Assembly: GCA_021825785.1 (NCBI GenBank)
Contig: JAKAGP010000004.1
Span: 1-17,773 of the forward strand
DNA length: 17,773 bases
Direction: 5' to 3'
Source: Nitrospirota bacterium
GTDB lineage: Bacteria; Nitrospirota; Thermodesulfovibrionia; Thermodesulfovibrionales; JdFR-88
Below, in pieces: positions 6,558-12,347 of the stretch (position 1 is the stretch's first letter; the number at the start of each line of letters is the position of its first letter). The position numbers were made by a program, and so were the translations under genes. The notes below the pieces were generated by a model. The model was given only the letters and a program-made list of their open reading frames with translations. It did not search any database and was not told where the DNA came from.

Positions 6558-8951
6558 TCAACGGTCCTGCCCGCTGTAAAAATCCCTGGCGGGTCTGCCC
6601 ACATAGTAGCCCTGGTCATAAACTATTCCGGCCTGTCTTACGGCCCTCATGATATCTTCATCCTCAACGTATTCGGCGACCGTCTTGATGCCGAATTCCC
6701 TGCATAGCGCCACCATTGCCTTCACCAGCGCCATGTCCCTTGCGTCGGAGATCATGTTCTTTATGAATTCCCCTTCGATCTTCACAAAGTCTATCGGGAA
6801 CCGCTTGATATACTGGAATGATGAAAAACCGGAGCCGAAGTCGTCTATCGCAAAATTAAAACCCTCGGCCTTCAGGTCCCGCACGAACTTCTCCAGAAGA
6901 GAGATGTTCTTGACCGTGTCCCTTTCTGTGATCTCAAATACTATCCTGCGGTGGTCCATGCCGTAATTTTTGGCCAGCTTCAGCACGCCCGGAATGAATT
7001 CCCTGAGGATCAGGGACTTGGGCGACAGATTGACGAACAGGAGTCCGTCATAACCCTCTTCCCGCACCTTCAGGAAGGCCTTTTCCATGACTATTTGGTC
7101 CAGCTTGCTTATCACCGCCAGCTTCTCGGCGATCTCTATGAACTCCCCCGCCGCCAGAATGCCCTTGTCCGTCTGGAGCCTGCAGAGGACCTCATGGCAT
7201 TCGACCCTGCCCGTCTCCATGTTGACGATCGGCTGAAAGTAGGGGATGACCCTTTTTTCTTCGAGCGCCTTTGTGACGATCGCGGACATTTCCCCTGCCG
7301 CCCTGAATACCTCGACTATGTCCTCTTCGGTTGGGATGATGATCGTGTTCTTCCCCCCGCTTTTAGCTTTGTACATCATGTTGTCGGCAAACAGGAAAAG
7401 GTCCTTTGCCGTTGTGGCATGAATGGGATAAACGGAAAAACCGATGGAGGCAGTGGCCTTCACCGTTACCCCGTCAATCGTGGAAAAAGATACTGCGCTG
7501 ATATTCTCCCTGAGCCTGTTAGCGACAAAAAAAGCCTGCGCCTCATCGGCGTCCTGAAGAATGACGGCAAATTCGTCGCCCCCATACCTGGAGAGGATAT
7601 CGCCGGTCCTCAGGGTATTTTGCATCGCGGCGGCGATCTCCGTAAGGAAACGGTCACCGGCGATATGCCCGTGCGAGTCGTTGATGTTCTTGAAATTGTC
7701 CAGGTCTATTACGAGCACCGCAAACTTGTACCCGTAGCGGTCCGCCCTGCCTATCTCATACCCCAGCAATTCCCAGAACAGCCTCTGGTTATAAAGATTG
7801 GTCAGGGGGTCCCTTGTCGCGTAATATGCAAGGTCCATGGTGTATTTAGAGATGGCCTTAATGGAGCCCACAACATTCAAGAGGGTGGTCAATATGCCGT
7901 CGATGGCAAGCGAGCGGACGGGGTCCCCCGCCAGTGACGGATGTATGCCTATTCCGGCCACTCCCTGGATAGTGGGGTTCTGGACCAGCAGGGCTTTGGT
8001 CTTCAGCACAATGTCCTCTTCATTTATGTCCGCCGGAGCGGGGAATTCGGACATTATGTTATGGTTGATCTTGAGAGCGGGAGAGTTGCCCATGCCCTCG
8101 CTTATACCGGAGACCTCCCGGCGGACGGCCTTTTCAACGGCCTGCCTTGTCCTGTCAGACGGCGCGCCGGCCCAGAAGATATCGAGATCGTACAGCTCAT
8201 TGTTGACCTGAAAAACGGAAAAGAGCACGCATGCGTCGATTACCGTGTTGATCTCGCACAGCAGGCGATGGACGTGTTCCTTCCAGTCCCTGACCACTTC
8301 TGAGGTGATGACGAATTTCTCCAGCACCTGGAGCTCGAATTCGAGAGTCTTTCTGTCTACCGCAACATCCCTGATGCGCCCCGCGAAGCAGCCCAGCTCC
8401 GTCATTATGCTGTTGAACTCAACAAACCCTATGCATTGGCCGGAACGGTCCATTTCGAGCTTTGTCAGGTCTCCGACGCTGCTTACAGCGCGTATTTTTT
8501 CAAGGAACAGTTTTGTTGAACAGTTGATCTTCGCGTTTAGCACCGTCGAGATGACGCCGGCCATGATAAACGGTATTGGGGACAGGACCAGGAAAAAGAA
8601 TGTAAATTTTCTTTTTATGCGGGCAATTGAGAGCTCAACGCTCCGCATGTGGCCTGTTCCCGGCCCGCGCCCGGTTTCATTCGCCATGTATTCAGGGACC
8701 GTCATATTTGCCCTCCCTTGATAGGCCGGACGGGGAGCTGCTTCGCGCGCATAAATGAAAAAAGCGATCACCAGGGCCAAATTGAAGCTGAGAAAGGAAA
8801 CGGCGAGGGTGGACACGCAGACAAAGGACTTAAGCCGGTACTGCCTTTTTAGGACTGTCCGGGCCAGAGGCTCCCCGGCATAGCGCAACATTGCTTTTTC
8901 TATATTCCCGAAAAATTCAAATACTCTTCTCACTTGATGCCACCTCGTCAT
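6558..8951 (-). CDS. Membrane-bound GGDEF-EAL protein (cyclic-di-GMP synthase/phosphodiesterase)
   Basis: From ATG 8951 the product is 797 aa. It has two N-terminal membrane helices (about 43-67 and 115-139) flanking a short periplasmic loop, a HAMP-like linker, a central sensory region (about 190-370) that I do not recognise, a GGDEF domain (380-537) and an EAL domain (560-792). The active site GGDEF is intact at 457-461, with the inhibitory RxxD site (RTGD, 448-451) exactly five residues before it, so cyclase activity with product inhibition is expected. The EAL motif is EVL, but ExLxR (Glu587), Asn641, Glu673, the DD of DDFG (703-704), Lys724, Glu760 and Gln780 are present. KIE replaces the usual KID. 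Phosphodiesterase activity is therefore plausible. An upstream TTG (8960) is less likely because it falls at the end of a terminator-like T-run. It shares direction with the bacteriohemerythrin gene. Confidence 0.92.
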   Translation of the reverse strand: MTRWHQVRRVFEFFGNIEKAMLRYAGEPLARTVLKRQYRLKSFVCVSTLAVSFLSFNLALVIAFFIYAREAAPRPAYQGRANMTVPEYMANETGRGPGTGHMRSVELSIARIKRKFTFFFLVLSPIPFIMAGVISTVLNAKINCSTKLFLEKIRAVSSVGDLTKLEMDRSGQCIGFVEFNSIMTELGCFAGRIRDVAVDRKTLEFELQVLEKFVITSEVVRDWKEHVHRLLCEINTVIDACVLFSVFQVNNELYDLDIFWAGAPSDRTRQAVEKAVRREVSGISEGMGNSPALKINHNIMSEFPAPADINEEDIVLKTKALLVQNPTIQGVAGIGIHPSLAGDPVRSLAIDGILTTLLNVVGSIKAISKYTMDLAYYATRDPLTNLYNQRLFWELLGYEIGRADRYGYKFAVLVIDLDNFKNINDSHGHIAGDRFLTEIAAAMQNTLRTGDILSRYGGDEFAVILQDADEAQAFFVANRLRENISAVSFSTIDGVTVKATASIGFSVYPIHATTAKDLFLFADNMMYKAKSGGKNTIIIPTEEDIVEVFRAAGEMSAIVTKALEEKRVIPYFQPIVNMETGRVECHEVLCRLQTDKGILAAGEFIEIAEKLAVISKLDQIVMEKAFLKVREEGYDGLLFVNLSPKSLILREFIPGVLKLAKNYGMDHRRIVFEITERDTVKNISLLEKFVRDLKAEGFNFAIDDFGSGFSSFQYIKRFPIDFVKIEGEFIKNMISDARDMALVKAMVALCREFGIKTVAEYVEDEDIMRAVRQAGIVYDQGYYVGRPARDFYSGQDR

Positions 8952-8958
8952 TTTCCGC

Positions 8959-8982
8959 AAAAAAAAGGATTTATTTCATCCT
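8959..8982 (-). terminator. Weak intrinsic terminator after bacteriohemerythrin gene
   Basis: On the minus strand AGGAT, a seven-base loop and ATCCT (8982 to 8966) are followed directly by seven to eight T. The stem is short, so termination may be partial, leaving some read-through into the GGDEF-EAL gene that starts at 8951. Confidence 0.4.
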
Positions 8983-9046
8983 GATTTTTAATAAGAAAGC
9001 TCATTCGATGCTCCGTCATTTTTAGCAGATCAACCCCGCCTCAGCG

Positions 9047-9454
9047 TCAGGACACGCCCTTGCCCAGAAGGAAAGGGGCATATTTCTGGTCCGTGCCCCT
9101 GATGTGCGTAATAAGCCAGTCCTTGAGGAACTGCATGACCTCGACGGTTATGAGATACTTGCCGCATTTGAAGTCATCATTGAGCTTTAGCACCTTTTGA
9201 GCGAACCCTTCATGTTCTTTTTTATGGAACGCGTATCCAGGGAACCCGCAGGTTGTCATAAGCCTTTCCTCATTTGAGAAGTGCGTTATGGTATAGGCGG
9301 CCAGCTCGTTCAGGACCTTGCCAAGCACATCCTGCCCTTTGCCCATCTTCATGGCTTCGTGCAGGACGTTGATATAGGAAATAAGCTTCTTGTGCTGCTC
9401 GTCTATGGAAGCGATGTTGGTGTTCAGGTCAACTGTCCATTCAATTAACGCCAT
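9047..9454 (-). CDS. Bacteriohemerythrin
   Basis: This is a single-domain 135-aa hemerythrin that binds O2 (in some proteins NO) at a carboxylate-bridged di-iron centre in a four-helix bundle. All seven expected ligands are present in order: His21 (DEQHKKL), His58 and Glu62 (HFSNEERLM), His77 and His81 (HKKEH), His117 and Asp122 (HIRGTD). The N-terminal EW motif and the length are typical of bacterial members. ATG 9454 is preceded by a GGGGGA tract. It is cytoplasmic, with no signal peptide. A possible role is O2 delivery, scavenging or sensing. It lies upstream of, and in the same direction as, the GGDEF-EAL gene, with a weak terminator between, so partial co-expression and a link of oxygen to cyclic-di-GMP are possible (inference). 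Confidence 0.95.
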   Translation of the reverse strand: MALIEWTVDLNTNIASIDEQHKKLISYINVLHEAMKMGKGQDVLGKVLNELAAYTITHFSNEERLMTTCGFPGYAFHKKEHEGFAQKVLKLNDDFKCGKYLITVEVMQFLKDWLITHIRGTDQKYAPFLLGKGVS

Positions 9455-9560
9455 AATGTTCCCCCATGAAGCTTTTTTGTTTTTTTATTTTTTGTCTTTT
9501 GTCTTTTTTTTCACAAAGCAAAGAGGCCCTCGCTTGCCCCTTTTTTTTAGGCTGCAGACA

Positions 9561-9569
9561 AATATAGCA
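9561..9569 (-). promoter_or_regulatory. Candidate extended -10 promoter for bacteriohemerythrin
   Basis: The minus strand reads TGCTATATT here, an extended -10 (TGn plus TATATT, five of six). No good -35 is present at the usual distance, as allowed for extended -10 promoters. Initiation near 9554 would give a leader of about 100 nt full of AAAAAC/GACAAAA repeats. Confidence 0.35.
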
Positions 9570-9647
9570 CAGCCTTTTGCAAAAGGAATCCTACTTTGGT
9601 TGGGTTGTTTTAACCGTCAGAAATGGTTTAATAAATATGTGGGATGC

Positions 9648-9676
9648 TTGACAAATGTCAGGATATGCTTTAAACA
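9648..9676 (+). promoter_or_regulatory. Candidate promoter with operator-like palindrome upstream of LuxR gene
   Basis: A perfect -35 TTGACA (9648-9653), a 17-base spacer and TAAACA (9671-9676, a weak -10) face the LuxR gene. The -35 overlaps the palindrome TGACA-AA-TGTCA, which could bind a dimeric regulator. A start near 9683 would give a leader of about 128 nt. Confidence 0.35.
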
Positions 9677-9706
9677 AGATAGATAAGGTCCGGTTTTTGG
9701 ATTAAG

Positions 9707-9811
9707 ATGATTTTTTGCAGACTTGAACTTATCGGCAGAGACAAAACGCGGGAAGAGGCGGCAATACCCGCGCCTTTTTCAAATGATGAGCTGGAGGAAA
9801 CGGCTGTCTGA
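9707..9811 (+). CDS. 34-aa ORF coupled to the LuxR gene
   Basis: ATG 9707 opens a 34-codon frame starting MIFCRLELIGRDKTREEAA and ending DELEETAV. Its TGA shares bases with the LuxR ATG (TGATG), the classic arrangement for translational coupling, and the GGAGGAAA site of the LuxR gene lies inside it. Its own ribosome binding site is weak (only GGA six bases upstream). The amino-acid composition looks protein-like, with no rare-codon runs typical of attenuation leaders. I do not recognise it; it could be a leader peptide, a small protein, the tail of an eroded gene, or chance. Confidence 0.35.
   Translation: MIFCRLELIGRDKTREEAAIPAPFSNDELEETAV
9747..9779 (+). terminator. Terminator-like hairpin inside the LuxR leader
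   Basis: CGCGGG (9747-9752) pairs with CCCGCG (9767-9772) around a 14-base loop and is followed by CCTTTTTC. Located between the candidate promoter at 9648 and the LuxR start, it could attenuate the LuxR mRNA or end a short RNA of about 97 nt. Confidence 0.4.
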
Positions 9812-10815
9812 TGGTCCTTTCCTGCAGAGATTACAGGAAGGCATTGGATATAATCGATGCCATCTATTCGATCCCGGATCAAAAGGCGATGATCCGGCAG
9901 GTTTGCGAAGAACTGAGGAAGTTCATCGGCATCCACAGCGCGGTCTTTGTCTCCTCGGACCCCAAGACAAGGGAATTCCATTTCAGCGGGTACGAGGTAT
10001 TCAACAACAGCGAGGAATCCATGCTCACATATCTCGCCCACTTCGCGATGAATGACCCTTTCATGTCAAACGGCTGGTTCAAACACCATTTTAACGAGGC
10101 GGCCAGAATTACGGACATGGTGCCCGGGCTTGGCGAGACCGGGTTCGCCCGCGATTTTCTCATCCCAGTTGCCTCCGTATTTTACGGTCTTGGCGCGTGG
10201 CTCCGGGCACAGGGCGATATGGTCGGGATATTTATCGCCAACAGGCAGAAGCATGAGCGCGATTTCAGCCGCCGCGACCAGGAGATCGTAAATATCCTCC
10301 TGCCCCATGTGGCAATGGCTATCCGCAATATTGAATTGATAGGCGGCCGGGACCCCCTCAAGGAGGCTTGCGGCGTCATCATGAGGGATGAGGCGGGCTT
10401 GCCTGTTTTCATGAACGATGCCGCCAGGCAGGCCATAAAAGGGACCTCCGCGGAGCATATCCCCGACCCAGGGCTCGGTTCAGGGGCGGCCTTTTTTAAA
10501 AACGGCTCCAGTACGTTCAGAGTGCGCACCGTGCCGTTATGCAACAGGAATAAAAAAGGGAAATTCATACTCCTTGAGCCCCATCCGCCCTCACACAGGC
10601 TGGACCCTGGCCTTGACCGCTTCAATCTGAGCCGCCGGGAAAAGGAGATCGCCGTGCTCGTCATCCAGGGCCATTCCAACCGGGAGATCGCGGAAAGGCT
10701 TTCTATCAGGGAGCAAACCGTGAAAGGCCACCTGAACAACATATTCGGCAAATTCGAGATAAGGCGGAGAAGCGAACTTGCCGCCGTGGCCCTTGGGTTG
10801 CGCTGTACGGCTTGA
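9811..10815 (+). CDS. LuxR-type transcriptional regulator with GAF-like sensor domain
   Basis: The product is 334 aa. Residues about 25-172 resemble a GAF sensor domain (ICEEL..FIG-type start, ending MVGIFIANRQKHERDFSRRDQEIVNILLPHVAMAI). Residues 185-255 form a short PAS-like linker (GVIMRDEAGLPVFMNDAARQA). The C-terminal LuxR HTH (271-328) has the full LSRREKEIAVLVIQGHSNREIAERLSIREQTVKGHLNNIFGKF pattern. There is no receiver domain, so it is not a two-component output; the GAF region probably senses a small ligand or redox state. Start ATG 9811 has GGAGGAAA 11-12 bases upstream and overlaps the stop of the small leader ORF. A candidate promoter and attenuator-like hairpin precede it. Target genes are unknown; neighbours suggest stress or respiratory control. 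Confidence 0.9.
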   Translation: MVLSCRDYRKALDIIDAIYSIPDQKAMIRQVCEELRKFIGIHSAVFVSSDPKTREFHFSGYEVFNNSEESMLTYLAHFAMNDPFMSNGWFKHHFNEAARITDMVPGLGETGFARDFLIPVASVFYGLGAWLRAQGDMVGIFIANRQKHERDFSRRDQEIVNILLPHVAMAIRNIELIGGRDPLKEACGVIMRDEAGLPVFMNDAARQAIKGTSAEHIPDPGLGSGAAFFKNGSSTFRVRTVPLCNRNKKGKFILLEPHPPSHRLDPGLDRFNLSRREKEIAVLVIQGHSNREIAERLSIREQTVKGHLNNIFGKFEIRRRSELAAVALGLRCTA

Positions 10816-10867
10816 AGAAGGCGGGTTTAATGGTTCAGGAGGTTAAATTTGATCGAAGCCGCCGTTC

Positions 10868-10925
10868 GTGGTCCTCTTGCTGCTGATGAAATGAAATGCT
10901 GTTTCAGCGGAAGGCGGCGGACCAC
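10868..10925 (+). promoter_or_regulatory. Structured leader between LuxR and Rrf2 genes
   Basis: GTGGTCC (10868-10874) pairs with GGACCAC (10919-10925), and inside it CTGCTGA (10880-10886) pairs with TCAGCGG (10904-10910, one G-U pair), giving a two-tier stem-loop. It is followed at a distance by an AT-rich stretch with TATAAA (10960-10965). It may terminate the LuxR transcript or form the Rrf2 leader. Two short overlapping frames cross it: an 18-codon ATG frame from 10830 ending in tandem TGA, and a 49-codon TTG frame from 10849, with AGGAGG upstream, that runs into the Rrf2 start. Neither is convincing. Confidence 0.4.
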
Positions 10926-10988
10926 TGACGGGGGTGGAAAGGCTTTATTTTTAATTTTTTATAAAAAAAGGGACTCGGCGAGAATATT

Positions 10989-11411
10989 ATGCAGATAACA
11001 AGAGAGACCGATTACGCCATACGGTGCGTATGCTATCTTGCCCAGAGGCCGGCAGAAATAGTCCCGGTCGAAGAAATATCGAATGGGACGGCGGTCCCCA
11101 GGGATTTTATGGCAAAGATACTTCAGAAGCTTGGCAGGGCGTCCATCGTCAGGTCCCACAGGGGAGCAAACGGAGGGTTTGAGCTTGCCAGGAGGCCGTC
11201 CGTGATAAGTTTCCTCGATGTGATCGAAGCCGTTCAGGGGCCTGTGGCAATGAATATCTGCGCACTGGACAAGAGGCTCTGCTCCAGGAGCGATTCCTGC
11301 ATAGTGCATCCCGTGTGGATCGACGTGAGGGAGCAGGTCCGCAAGGTCCTGGCAAAAAACAGTTTCGCCAAATTCATATCAAAATCAAAAAACGGGGGCT
11401 TGGTCCGTTGA
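10989..11411 (+). CDS. Rrf2/IscR-family Fe-S transcriptional regulator
   Basis: This 140-aa winged-helix regulator has the Rrf2 N-terminus MQITRETDYAIRCVCYLA, a helix-turn-helix (about 28-62, ending SHRGANGGFELAR) and the cysteine cluster Cys91-x6-Cys98-x5-Cys104-xx-His107 that in IscR-like proteins binds a [2Fe-2S] cluster (usual spacing x5-x5). It therefore probably senses iron-sulfur status, NO or redox. ATG 10989 is the natural start by alignment to the family; the upstream GGCGAG is only a weak ribosome binding site. No isc/suf genes are nearby, so naming it iscR is not justified. It has a strongly foldable leader and probably its own promoter. Confidence 0.92.
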   Translation: MQITRETDYAIRCVCYLAQRPAEIVPVEEISNGTAVPRDFMAKILQKLGRASIVRSHRGANGGFELARRPSVISFLDVIEAVQGPVAMNICALDKRLCSRSDSCIVHPVWIDVREQVRKVLAKNSFAKFISKSKNGGLVR

Positions 11412-11467
11412 AAAATTTCCCGGCCCCAGGGGGACTGTAAACCCTGTCGTTGCATTAACCGTTGTCA

Positions 11468-11484
11468 TTCCGGCTTGTCCGGAA
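11468..11484. repeat. Small palindromic element TTCCGG-cttgt-CCGGAA
   Basis: A 6-bp perfect stem with a five-base loop lies in the gap between the Rrf2 gene and the kinase remnant, in the context GTCATTCCGGCTTGTCCGGAA. It resembles dispersed extragenic palindromes of many genomes, but only one copy is seen in this window. No T-run follows. Confidence 0.5.
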
Positions 11485-11505
11485 CATCAATATGCCGCCA
11501 CCGGG

Positions 11506-11544
11506 GGGAATTAAAAGCATGCCCGCCAGGGAATTAAAAGTATG
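11506..11544 (+). repeat. Tandem duplication at a start codon
   Basis: GGGAATTAAAAGCATG (11506-11521) and GGGAATTAAAAGTATG (11529-11544) are 15/16 identical with a 23-base offset. Each ends in ATG. The first opens an eight-codon frame (MPARELKV) whose TGA overlaps the second ATG (ATGA at 11542), so the duplication has created a coupled mini-ORF in front of the kinase remnant. Confidence 0.7.
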
Positions 11545-11860
11545 AATGTCAGACGCGTGGGCCTTATGCCCTTGCCTTCCCTGGCGCTTCTGACGGGGGC
11601 CCTCTACCTTTTCGTAAAACCGTCCTTGTTTTACGACCCGCCCTGGCTGACCACGATCTACAATCTTTTATTCATCGCGGTGATATGTTTCATCGTCGCC
11701 TATACAGCCATGAAGAATTACAGGGCAACCAGCCGGGTACTGATACTGCTGCTGGGTTGCGGTGTTTTAAGCCTGGGGCTGGGAGCAGCGGTATCAGGTG
11801 GAAGTAATACAGGGACAGGGGACCAGGATCGTTATCCGCTTTGATCGAACACACACTTAA
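11542..11860 (+). pseudogene. Remnant of a membrane sensor histidine kinase (internal deletion)
   Basis: The first 80 codons (MNVRRVGLMPLPSLALL onward) encode about three hydrophobic segments with FYDPPWLTTIYNLLFIAV and MKNYRAT.RVLILLLGCGVL. This is a pattern I associate with the N-terminal sensor region of long PAS-type histidine kinases. At about 11770-11795 the similarity stops; the reading frame runs on to TGA 11842-11844 as a low-quality Gly/Ser/Thr tail (100 aa in all). In the next frame, from 11783, the DNA reads EQRYQVEVIQGQGTRIVIRF and stops at TAA 11858-11860. That matches the end of a kinase ATPase domain (VES.PG.GT.F.I.L). Thus the middle of the gene (rest of the membrane region, PAS, HisKA, most of HATPase) is missing and the two ends are joined out of frame. 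The C-terminal end lies 15 bases before the response regulator, as expected for a kinase-regulator operon. A small membrane protein remains an alternative for the first part. Confidence 0.65.
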
Positions 11861-11875
11861 CGGAAAGGGGGATTT

Positions 11876-12244
11876 GTGAGAAGAAAAAAGATACTGATCG
11901 TTGAAGACGAATACGTTGGGGCCCTCAGCCTTGCCGACCTGCTTGATCTGTGGGGGTATGAAGTATGCGAGATCGCCAGCACCGGTGAGGACGCCATCGC
12001 CGCGGCAGACGGGGAAAAGCCGGACATAATTTTAATGGATGTGAACCTGAACGGGCAGATAGACGGCGTCCGGGCCGCCAAGGAGATAAGAGGCCGGTCT
12101 TTCACTCCGGTCGTTTTCATGAGCGGCTACGAGTTGGAAAGGATCAGGGAACTTATGGCGCAGGTGGAACTAAACGGACAATTTCATATCCTCACCAAGC
12201 CCGTAGACTTTGACAACCTGGAAAACATCCTGGCCTCCCTATAA
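11876..12244 (+). CDS. Single-domain response regulator
   Basis: This 122-aa receiver domain has no output domain. Its phosphorylation site is complete: acidic pair Glu10-Asp11 with Glu12 beside it, phospho-acceptor Asp55 (ILMDVNLNG), Ser83 (FMSGY) and Lys108 (TKPVD). The DVNLNG.IDG.RAAKEIR and LTKPVDFDNL motifs are typical of stand-alone regulators paired with PAS kinases. It starts at GTG 11876 with AAAGGGGG five bases upstream. The preceding kinase gene is a remnant, so the protein now lacks its likely cognate donor. It may be phosphorylated by another kinase, act in a phosphorelay, or be on its way out. No downstream partner in the same operon is evident. Confidence 0.92.
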   Translation: MRRKKILIVEDEYVGALSLADLLDLWGYEVCEIASTGEDAIAAADGEKPDIILMDVNLNGQIDGVRAAKEIRGRSFTPVVFMSGYELERIRELMAQVELNGQFHILTKPVDFDNLENILASL

Positions 12245-12271
12245 TTAAAGCATGGGGCGATAATTAAAGCA
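12241..12271 (+). repeat. Two ATAATTAAAGCA direct repeats
   Basis: The 12-mer occurs at 12241-12252, over the response regulator stop, and again at 12260-12271. The core AATTAAA(A)G is also that of the duplication at 11506-11544. This is another short AT-rich duplication at a gene border. Confidence 0.5.
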
Positions 12272-12275
12272 AAAG

Positions 12276-12313
12276 CGGGGCCGCCGTTAATTTTAAGGCA
12301 AATCCCGGCCCCG
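12276..12313 (+). terminator. GC-rich hairpin after the response regulator
   Basis: CGGGGCCG (12276-12283) pairs with CGGCCCCG (12306-12313) across a 22-base loop. No U-run follows, so it is a stable 3' structure or a factor-dependent terminator rather than a canonical intrinsic one. Confidence 0.35.
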
Positions 12314-12321
12314 GCCATATT

Positions 12322-12342
12322 CCTCCATCCAGGGAGGTTTTT
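12322..12342 (+). promoter_or_regulatory. Hairpin masking the ribosome binding site of the SDR gene
   Basis: CCTCC (12322-12326) can pair with GGAGG (12333-12337) across a six-base loop, and five T follow. GGAGG is the Shine-Dalgarno for TTG 12348. The same element can act as a short terminator or as a translational lock. The stem is only five pairs, so its strength is uncertain. Confidence 0.4.
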
Positions 12343-12347
12343 GTTCC

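Larger units (their letters stand above)
9455..9810. other. Divergent intergenic region between bacteriohemerythrin and LuxR genes
   Basis: These 356 bases carry no long gene. From left to right there is a T-rich simple-sequence stretch (9474-9552), the minus-strand extended -10, a plus-strand promoter candidate with the palindrome TGACA-AA-TGTCA (9649-9660), a 34-codon ORF (9707-9811) and a terminator-like hairpin (9747-9779). Confidence 0.7.

Noticed and set aside
6951..7937. 328-codon plus-strand open frame inside the GGDEF-EAL gene
   Set aside because: It lies entirely opposite well-conserved GGDEF and EAL motifs and shows no domain of its own; an antisense shadow.
10884..10925. Selenocysteine (tandem TGA followed by a stem-loop) in the Rrf2 leader
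   Set aside because: The frame after the TGA pair is only about a dozen codons with no known selenoprotein motif, and the hairpin is equally well explained as a leader or terminator structure.
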